Part shown: positions 57,855 through 64,000 of the stretch, piece after piece | Layout of the letters: every line of letters starts with the position of its first letter | Numbering within the stretch: position 1 is the stretch's first letter | Origin: Natrinema versiforme | GTDB taxonomy: Archaea > Halobacteriota > Halobacteria > Halobacteriales > Natrialbaceae | Assembly (NCBI RefSeq): GCF_005576615.1 | Contig: NZ_CP040330.1 | Location: 3,286,001-3,350,000, forward strand | DNA: 64,000 bases | Reading direction: 5' to 3' | Notes under the pieces: model-generated | Databases searched by the model: none | What the model saw: only the letters and a program-made list of their open reading frames with translations | What the model was told of the DNA's origin: nothing | Program-made: the position numbers and the translations under genes

Positions 57855-58836
57855 AGACGGGAATGAGCATGGGGAAGTCGCAAACAAACGGCTTCTTGCT
57901 CTCTTTGAGAACTTAGGGTGGACCCGACAAGGGAAGGCTAATTTAGATATCCCTTGCACTTCAGGAATTCATCGTGATAGGAATAATGACCACGGTGTAG
58001 ATGGTTATATGACCTACGATGACCCATTTCGTTCACTGGAACGAGGAGTGTTCATTGAGTCAAAATTCCGCCAATGGGAGAGCGTCAGAGAATCCAACCT
58101 AGATGATTACATGAAACAGGTCCTAGGAACGATGGAGTGTGCTCCCGAGGCTGACGAATTTCAAACTCGGTTGAATTTCCACGAAGATAGAAACTGGGAT
58201 GCAGGAATTATTGGAGTCTGGTCAGAGGATGAATTTCATCGCTCTGAATTCCAGGATGAGTTATCTGGTGTTAATGTCCGTGGTAAAGAGAGAGGAACAT
58301 ATGAGATAGCAGTCTTGGGGAATTACCACCTCAACCGTCTGTCTCATTTAGCTAGCGAATATAATGGCATAAAGAAAGAATATAATTCTGAAGGTGATAG
58401 ACTCTACTTCTACTATCCATCTATGATTGATAAGCCGTATCCAACTGAACAAAATGCGCTATCTCTAGAATACGCACTATCAGACATAATATTTGCTCGG
58501 TTGGAGGCTCCTTATACAGTAAGAGGAGAAGTTGATGGTCGAGACGAGTACAATATCATCTTCTATTTCGGAACAGTATCTGTCGATTCACTACGAATAC
58601 TGTTCAATCTGTTAGTTGAATACAATATGCTTGATTCTAAGGAAGTCTGGATATATCATGATATGATGTGCCATGATGGAGATATGCAAGATTTAGAAAC
58701 CGCAAAATCGCAATTCAAGCGGAATGTAGTTCCAGACGAGGAAGATAGTTCAAAAGAAGAGGTACCAAAATTCAGATTCTATCGAATGACAGAGGCCAGC
58801 TTTGATAGTTATACAGACAGATTGATGGAGGAATAA
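57847..58836 (+). CDS. PD-(D/E)XK nuclease-like cassette protein 2
   Basis: The 329-residue protein has NKRLLALFENLGWTRQGKAN, NDHGVDGYMTYDD and RGVFIESKFRQWES: Asp 52 and Glu 71-x-Lys 73, in PD-(D/E)XK spacing, with the helix before. The C-terminal half (LSDIIFARLEAPYTVRGEVD, RILFNLLVEYNMLDSKEVWI) is mixed alpha/beta and not recognised. Two bp before the next gene. Activity is inferred; such proteins are common in antiviral defence systems. Confidence 0.65.
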   Translation: MPEDGNEHGEVANKRLLALFENLGWTRQGKANLDIPCTSGIHRDRNNDHGVDGYMTYDDPFRSLERGVFIESKFRQWESVRESNLDDYMKQVLGTMECAPEADEFQTRLNFHEDRNWDAGIIGVWSEDEFHRSEFQDELSGVNVRGKERGTYEIAVLGNYHLNRLSHLASEYNGIKKEYNSEGDRLYFYYPSMIDKPYPTEQNALSLEYALSDIIFARLEAPYTVRGEVDGRDEYNIIFYFGTVSVDSLRILFNLLVEYNMLDSKEVWIYHDMMCHDGDMQDLETAKSQFKRNVVPDEEDSSKEEVPKFRFYRMTEASFDSYTDRLMEE

Positions 58837-58838
58837 CC

Positions 58839-60170
58839 ATGGTTAGAGATACAATTGAAGAATATCCGACTGTTAAGGATATTGAAGTTGCAATGAAAAA
58901 GATTGGACGGTTGGATACTCAAGAGTTTATCAGAGATAATAGTTCGCTATTTATCCACACTAAAAGCGAGACCAACGTAACAAACACTGGGAAACATCTA
59001 CTCTATGATTTAGATAGCCTAGTTGAGTTGAAGAAAGAATTAGATGGCCAAAATCGGAAAGAGAAATCGACTGCATTTGTTGTTGAAACCCCTGCTTCAC
59101 TCAATGAGCTAGAAGGTGATTTGAGAGAACTGAAAAAAGAAGATGAAGTATTTCATGAAGACAGTGGTCTCACAATCACTAGAACACAGAGAACTGACCA
59201 TGAAATCAAGGTGAAGGTAGATTATGTTCATCGGAAGGAGTCAAACCGTAATCTTCTGAATGCCATAGATAGGTCTGCGACTTTTAGTATGACAGATACC
59301 CATGAGGATGATATATTCAAAGTTACACAAGATTTCTACAATGCAGACCAGTTCAGCGCGGTAAAGACCTTCTTTGAGGATTGGGACCGAAGAAGACAGA
59401 TAAACGGTGACTCAAAAGTAGCTCGTGCAGATATCCGTCTAACAGAGATAGGAAATATGTCGGACCGTGTGGACTTTGTTGATGATTTTCTTGATTACGA
59501 ACCTGGGAACTGGGACACCCGTAACGTCTGTCATCTTGGGGTTCGACAAGCAGACAGCGATGATGATGGAATCGAAGAGGTTAGTGACGGTGGAGTTGAG
59601 GAATTTGAGGATTTAGAAGATAAAAGTGAATTAGAGGAACAGATAGACCAGCAACTAAGTAATATCTCTCAACTCGCCCTAGATGGTGATAGTCTAAGGA
59701 CTAATCCTATTGTGAAAAAGTGTCTCAAAAATAACTTCTATTTTGACTCTGCGAATATCTATTGTGTAGACCCTGATAACGCAAAAGGAGTAGAAATACA
59801 GCTAAAATTCAAGGAGAAAGGGAGAAACGCGTTTGACCTGACAATTGAAACAGAATATGAGGTTCATGATGGGGACCGAGAGGATGATGACTTTTCCCCC
59901 AGCTTTAGACACAAAACCCGCAAGGAATTCAGGGATGCTGTAGTTGACCTGTTTAGCCAATACAAGAATATGCCTCACTTGATGAAGGAGGCAGGGAAAT
60001 CGTATGGGCTCGAGGACCTACCTGAAGTTGGACCTACTAAAGCTGAAAACTTCGAAAACGCTGGATATGATACTGTAGCAAAAGTATTGAATGCATCTGT
60101 GGAAGACCTCGAGAAAGTTGATGAAGTTGGGGAGACAACTGCAAAGATAATCCTCGGTAAAGAAGCTTGA
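58839..60170 (+). CDS. cassette protein 3 with C-terminal helix-hairpin-helix domain
   Basis: The 443-residue protein has an unrecognised acidic N-terminal and middle part (YPTVKDIEVAMKKIGRLDTQ, DIRLTEIGNMSDRVDFVDD, VEEFEDLEDKSELEEQID), and an HhH pair at the end: GLEDLPEVGPTKAENFENAG, YDTVAKVLNASVEDLEKVDE, VGETTAKIILG. HhH domains bind DNA backbone, so it could deliver the nuclease to DNA or sense DNA ends. It is last in the cassette. Confidence 0.6.
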   Translation: MVRDTIEEYPTVKDIEVAMKKIGRLDTQEFIRDNSSLFIHTKSETNVTNTGKHLLYDLDSLVELKKELDGQNRKEKSTAFVVETPASLNELEGDLRELKKEDEVFHEDSGLTITRTQRTDHEIKVKVDYVHRKESNRNLLNAIDRSATFSMTDTHEDDIFKVTQDFYNADQFSAVKTFFEDWDRRRQINGDSKVARADIRLTEIGNMSDRVDFVDDFLDYEPGNWDTRNVCHLGVRQADSDDDGIEEVSDGGVEEFEDLEDKSELEEQIDQQLSNISQLALDGDSLRTNPIVKKCLKNNFYFDSANIYCVDPDNAKGVEIQLKFKEKGRNAFDLTIETEYEVHDGDREDDDFSPSFRHKTRKEFRDAVVDLFSQYKNMPHLMKEAGKSYGLEDLPEVGPTKAENFENAGYDTVAKVLNASVEDLEKVDEVGETTAKIILGKEA

Positions 60171-60178
60171 CACGATAA

Positions 60179-60397
60179 TCAGATTTCCTCCAGCATCTCG
60201 TTCAAATCTCCACCAGAAGCTAGTGTGTATGCCCAGCTGACGAGAACTCCCATAGCAACGGCTAACCCGATGAAAGATACGAACCAGTGACTGCCCAATG
60301 TGTGGATAGCATCTACTATCGGCGCACCAGTGATGAGCGAAAACGAGATGATGGTTAGGAATGTTGCGAGTACACTAAGCGGGATTACTATTTTCAT
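60179..60397 (-). CDS. two-span membrane protein
   Basis: The 72-residue protein (MKIVIPLSVLATFLTIISFS, SHWFVSFIGLAVAMGVLVSW) has two spans and an acidic tail. ATG 60397 is chosen because the longer frame lacks membrane or coding character. Last of the surface-protein block. Confidence 0.55.
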   Translation of the reverse strand: MKIVIPLSVLATFLTIISFSLITGAPIVDAIHTLGSHWFVSFIGLAVAMGVLVSWAYTLASGGDLNEMLEEI

Positions 60398-60434
60398 ATC
60401 ATATGTTTCGAATAGAATCCTAAATTTGTATCTC

Positions 60435-60551
60435 TCAACGCGAGTTGAGATAGACCACAATGATGGTTGCGATGATAGCTAGATAGACGAACCCGATGAT
60501 GGCCAAGGTCTCGAGTGGTATCAGTGGGATACTCTCAAGCGGATTAATCAT
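60435..60551 (-). CDS. 38-residue single-span membrane protein
   Basis: ATG 60551 to TGA 60435: ETLAIIGFVYLAIIATIIVV is one span. It overlaps the end of the upstream surface protein by 8 nt (GATGATTAA), so translation is coupled. Confidence 0.55.
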   Translation of the reverse strand: MINPLESIPLIPLETLAIIGFVYLAIIATIIVVYLNSR

Positions 60552-61893
60552 CATCGTCATCACCCGCACCTACGCGTAGACGGCTGATTTCTTCTTCTCC
60601 GCCAAATGGGAGGAGCCGCCACAGGAAGGACCCAGTGAGATAGAGCGTGATAACCACAGCTGCACCGACAACCAGAGTCAGCCCACCAAGGACAGCTCCA
60701 GCCGTAGCTAGTAGAGATTCAGCGCCCGATACAGGCCCCTGAATGATGTCCGTGATGTAAGATAGCCAGTCCCCTAGTCCTCCGCTTGGTACGCCACCAG
60801 TGCCGCTTCCTATGACCCCATCATTCTCCTCGAGTCGGAGTTGTACTTCCTGTACTTTGTCTGTCGCGTTAATCGAATCTACTGCATCATACTGGATTCC
60901 ACTGTCTTGATATTCTGCAGTGATAGTCCATTGCCCTTCGGGGACTCGGAATTGTACTTCTGACCCTGTTTTCTCTAAGCTCAATATCTCCACAGTAGCG
61001 TTGATGGATTCGTTGTCTTCATTTACGGAGGTCACAGTCAAATCTGTGAACTTGATAACTCCGCTGCTGGACCAGTAGTCATCTTGCAATTGATAGATGG
61101 CCTCTATCTCCTCGCTGCTCCCATCATTCCATGTATACCCATTTGCAGGAGTCACGAGAACGTTGACACTGTACTCGCCCGCTGCATCGAACGTGTGATT
61201 GAGCGTTTGGCTATTCGTTCCTACTTCTTCATTGTTGACGAGCCATTGGAAATCCACCGTGGAGGAATTAGCGCCCTCAAGCTCTGCTCTGAATGTTGCG
61301 TCCTGGCCCTCAACAATCTCGTCGTCATCTACAACCACGTTGACCGTAGGGCGGTCTATTGTCTCGGTCTCGTCGCCCGTGGAATCGGAATCATCTGAGA
61401 AGGTGTACGGGTCACTGGATGTCCCATCGTAGTCTGCAGCGGTTACATTGAGATTATCCTGAGAGAGGTAATTCAGCGATGTTGTAGACCCCGCCTCGAA
61501 GACACCCATATCTACATCGGAACTAGGATTATCTGAGTCAGGTATCCTAATTACACCCTCTGTGGGCGTTACAGAACCATCCTCATGAGTTTCATAAGGA
61601 ATCTCTATCGAATAGTTACCATTCGCATCAGTTGTGGTCGTCCATTCTCCGTGAGAACTATATTGCTGTCCTAAATGGACCTCGCCGAATTCGATGTATG
61701 AGTCCGTGTACTGCTCAAACTTCACTTCTGTGTGTGGAATCGGGTCGCCATTTGAATCTGTTAGTTGGCTCTCAAACGTCTGTGTGGTATTGGTCTCTTG
61801 TGCTAACGCTGTAAGTGAACCAACTCCCAGAAGCATCACCGTCCCGACGAGGACGAGTAATCCATATAGAGCTAGTTCTGCATATCTATTCAT
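60544..61893 (-). CDS. surface glycoprotein-like protein with Ig-like domain
   Basis: The 449-residue protein starts with a signal peptide (LVLVGTVMLLGVGSLTALAQ), then a carboxypeptidase-regulatory/Cna-B-like domain (QLTDSNGDPIPHTEVKFEQY, WTTTTDANGNYSIEIP), an Ig/PKD-like domain (EIVEGQDATFRAELEG, AAGEYSVNVLVTPANGYTWN) and a C-terminal membrane span (VLGGLTLVVGAAVVITLYL) with a charged cytosolic tail ending in Asp. Asn-x-Ser/Thr sites suit N-glycosylation. It is related to the next protein in its first domain. It may be a virion spike or adhesin. Confidence 0.75.
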   Translation of the reverse strand: MNRYAELALYGLLVLVGTVMLLGVGSLTALAQETNTTQTFESQLTDSNGDPIPHTEVKFEQYTDSYIEFGEVHLGQQYSSHGEWTTTTDANGNYSIEIPYETHEDGSVTPTEGVIRIPDSDNPSSDVDMGVFEAGSTTSLNYLSQDNLNVTAADYDGTSSDPYTFSDDSDSTGDETETIDRPTVNVVVDDDEIVEGQDATFRAELEGANSSTVDFQWLVNNEEVGTNSQTLNHTFDAAGEYSVNVLVTPANGYTWNDGSSEEIEAIYQLQDDYWSSSGVIKFTDLTVTSVNEDNESINATVEILSLEKTGSEVQFRVPEGQWTITAEYQDSGIQYDAVDSINATDKVQEVQLRLEENDGVIGSGTGGVPSGGLGDWLSYITDIIQGPVSGAESLLATAGAVLGGLTLVVGAAVVITLYLTGSFLWRLLPFGGEEEISRLRVGAGDDDDD

Positions 61894-61921
61894 ATATTAT
61901 TCAACTATCTAGAACACTAAA

Positions 61922-62503
61922 TTAGTATCGTGCAGATATCATATCTGCGGGAAGGAAGGACTGGAACCACGTAGGAGTGGAAGAGAATTCGAATTCTGTA
62001 ACAGAATCCACACCATTGCTTGAATCATCTGAGTCGTACCGATAATCAGCTATCCATGTGAGGTCTGATTCAGACTCCATAGAGGTTGCTTGGAAACTAC
62101 CGACAACCTCCTCACCACCTTCTATATTGATTAGCACAATACCCTCATTGATTTCGCAATTCGACCCTGTACACTCGTATGGTATATCGATTGAGAAGGC
62201 CCCGTTACTATCAGTAGTCGTGGACCACTCGTATCCGTTGTAATCCTCGTAGAAGATTTCTTGATTAGTACCCAATCCTGCTATCTCGTAGTCCCGAAAC
62301 GTAACACGAGCGTCCACGACAGGGTTACCATCTGAATCTACTATCTGGTCATCAAATGTGTGCATCTCTGCATCCTCATAGTACCCTGTATCTTGAGCTA
62401 CAGCAATCCCACCAATCCCCAACAGGTTGACTATAATCGAGCCCAGGATAACCGCGATTGTGAGTTGAATGATTCTCCAGATTGCATTCTTTATACTTAT
62501 CAT
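61922..62503 (-). CDS. secreted or anchored surface protein
   Basis: The 193-residue protein has an N-terminal hydrophobic segment (TIAVILGSIIVNLLGIGGIA) and the same regulatory-like domain (DDQIVDSDGNPVVDARVTFR, WSTTTDSNGAFSIDIPYE) as the protein at 60544-61893. It ends in a short aromatic tail. No second membrane span. A truncated relative or a partner. Confidence 0.65.
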   Translation of the reverse strand: MISIKNAIWRIIQLTIAVILGSIIVNLLGIGGIAVAQDTGYYEDAEMHTFDDQIVDSDGNPVVDARVTFRDYEIAGLGTNQEIFYEDYNGYEWSTTTDSNGAFSIDIPYECTGSNCEINEGIVLINIEGGEEVVGSFQATSMESESDLTWIADYRYDSDDSSNGVDSVTEFEFSSTPTWFQSFLPADMISARY

Positions 62504-62556
62504 ACCTAATAATTAGTCTAGAAGGTTAAATTATTTCGTATCAAAAAGGCTAATAA

Positions 62557-64000
62557 CTAGGGTTCGACGCCACCACTACCTCCCGACGGCCAGAAGAAAA
62601 CAAAGACCAGGAGGAGGACAACGACTACGATAGCAGGTGCAGCGCCCAAGAGAGCATCTATGATGTCTCCGTACCCACTACCATCGCTACCTCCTGTACC
62701 AGCGACCTCCTCATCGCCATTTGGTTCTTCCTCGAGAGTGAGCTCAAGAGTCTTATCTGTCCCGTCGATAGTCACGGTCTTGCCCACAGTGCTATACCCA
62801 TCAGCAGATGCCTCAATAGCGTACTCACCATCTTCCAGTGTGAAGGAAGTAGTGTTGCCCGTCTGCTCTTGGCCATCTACTGTGACGGTTGTTTCGAGGG
62901 GATTGTCGTCAGTGTCCACGGTAGAGACCTCGAGTATGTATGTGACAACCTGGAGGTCCTGAGCGACTAACTGTGCCTCTCGGTCGTTATCTGTGAGGAT
63001 AGGATATCCATCATTTGTTGCGTAATTCTCCTCTGCTGTGATGGTCTCCCATACACTCGAGAAATCAAGGAACATATTGTCAGCAGCAGATGTGCCCGTC
63101 ATCTCATCGGTTGTTAGCCCTTTAGCGTCATCCGAATCTACATTAACCACATTTGAATCATAGTATGTATATATGACCGAGCCAGCTTTATCTCCGACAA
63201 TAGGTCCTATTTGACCTGAATCAGATGCTGTAACATCGCCTGCAAAATACGAATGAGCCACGGTACCACCGTCATTCAGACCAGTAAAGCCACCAGCATC
63301 AATATTTGATGTAATACTTGCGAAACTGTATGAATTCTTAATTGTGTTCGTGTTGACGCCTGCAACACTACCAGCTGTAGCATAATCGCCTGTCGCTGTG
63401 ACTTCACCCGTCACAGAGACAGAACTAATTTCGCCTGCATTCTTTCCAGCAATAGCTCCAACTTCACCACCTGTAATGTCTACATTCTTCAAATTTAGAC
63501 TCGTTATCTGGCCATCGTTTGTCGTCACAAGCCCAACTCCAAATTCGTTCGGTTGATTAATATATAGACCGTTAATTGTGTGTCCATTACCATCAATAAC
63601 GCCAACATCAGAACCGCTAAACTCAATCGGTTTAAATCCTTTATAGATTTTCTCACTTGTTGTGTATTCAATTTCGATTTCTGCAGATGCTGACTCTTCC
63701 ACCTCAATTGTGCCGTTTTCCGCATCGACAATGGATGCGTTTAACTCAGTGCCTGAGTCTGTATCAGTTACGGATGTGAGTTCAGAAATTGGCGCGTATG
63801 TTAATTCGTACGTTCCCACATCTGTACCACTATACTCACCGATTTGTTCCGTGAAATTCTCTTGTGGATGCCAAGTCTCCGTAGAGTTTGTATCAATATC
63901 ATTCCCGAGAACGTAATGCGATGACGTATTAGCATTCACTGCCTGTAACTCATATACATCTGTAATCACGTAGGGGTCGTCTTCTGTCCCACTACCATCC
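62557..64000 (-). CDS. large surface protein with GLUG-like repeats and PEGA domain (5' end outside window)
   Basis: The frame is open to the window edge (DGSGTEDDPYVITDVYELQA). The N-terminal visible part has GLUG-type adhesin repeats (GEVTATGDYATAGSVAGVNT, GTVAHSYFAGDVTAS), forming a beta-helix, then a PEGA-like domain (TTVTVDGQEQTGNTTSFTLE, YAIEASADGYSTVGKTV), and a C-terminal membrane span (APAIVVVVLLLVFVFFW). It would be cell- or virion-surface exposed and bound to the membrane at its C-terminus. Confidence 0.75.
   Translation of the reverse strand, partial: DGSGTEDDPYVITDVYELQAVNANTSSHYVLGNDIDTNSTETWHPQENFTEQIGEYSGTDVGTYELTYAPISELTSVTDTDSGTELNASIVDAENGTIEVEESASAEIEIEYTTSEKIYKGFKPIEFSGSDVGVIDGNGHTINGLYINQPNEFGVGLVTTNDGQITSLNLKNVDITGGEVGAIAGKNAGEISSVSVTGEVTATGDYATAGSVAGVNTNTIKNSYSFASITSNIDAGGFTGLNDGGTVAHSYFAGDVTASDSGQIGPIVGDKAGSVIYTYYDSNVVNVDSDDAKGLTTDEMTGTSAADNMFLDFSSVWETITAEENYATNDGYPILTDNDREAQLVAQDLQVVTYILEVSTVDTDDNPLETTVTVDGQEQTGNTTSFTLEDGEYAIEASADGYSTVGKTVTIDGTDKTLELTLEEEPNGDEEVAGTGGSDGSGYGDIIDALLGAAPAIVVVVLLLVFVFFWPSGGSGGVEP

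Overview
The window is chromosome of an extremely halophilic archaeon (class Halobacteria). Evidence: high-GC backbone, strongly acidic proteins, an rrn operon ordered 16S-tRNA-Ala-23S-5S, leaderless genes with TATA boxes about 25-30 nt before the start codon, and families such as the zwischenferment-type glucose-6-phosphate dehydrogenase and DUF5789/DUF5790-like proteins. A Natrialbales-type organism is plausible, but the genus cannot be fixed from the sequence alone.

Region 1 (1-26,760) is backbone. It holds a quinone-detoxification-like pair (VOC dioxygenase plus esterase), tRNA-His, tRNA-Phe and tRNA-Val, two aldo/keto reductases, a frameshifted Tat lipoprotein with PQQ-like repeats, an ABC exporter, DUF192, Yip1 and PAP2 membrane proteins, a creatininase-family amidohydrolase, an aldehyde dehydrogenase, dihydroneopterin aldolase, azf, an M29-like aminopeptidase, a queuosine-precursor-type transporter, a cold-shock protein, a PadR-like regulator and RNase J. 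Each of the three free-standing tRNA genes has partial duplications of its own 3' end 115-126 bp downstream, joined by palindromic modules bounded by T-loop sequence.

Region 2 (26,841-32,580) is a complete rrn operon on the minus strand. It has 16S and 23S processing stems, two tandem 5S genes each preceded by a T-arm-like hairpin, and a terminator.

Region 3 (about 32,700-38,606) is a patchy island of lower and mixed GC. It carries two PD-(D/E)XK-like proteins, a VapBC-type toxin-antitoxin pair, a provirus-type operon of zinc-finger, nuclease-like and HTH genes that is interrupted by a gene on the other strand, a gene with an in-frame stop, and palindromes. A 12-nt direct repeat at 32,706 and 38,607 brackets it.

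Region 4 (38,607 to beyond 64,000) is an AT-richer integrated element. It starts at a tRNA 3'-end fragment followed by a tyrosine integrase. Next come replication genes (TOPRIM primase, UvrD-like helicase and a companion), a candidate origin, and a restriction-modification locus (MvaI/BcnI-type nuclease, second PD-(D/E)XK protein, N4-type methyltransferase). It continues with a seven-gene chain of tiny overlapping genes whose conserved C-terminal tails double as Shine-Dalgarno sites, and two divergent operons containing tRNA-like elements and a shared operator-like motif. The last parts are a four-gene cassette with a PD-(D/E)XK protein and a helix-hairpin-helix protein (the best candidate here for an undescribed defence system), then a block of secreted or membrane-anchored surface proteins. 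The right end of the element lies outside the window.
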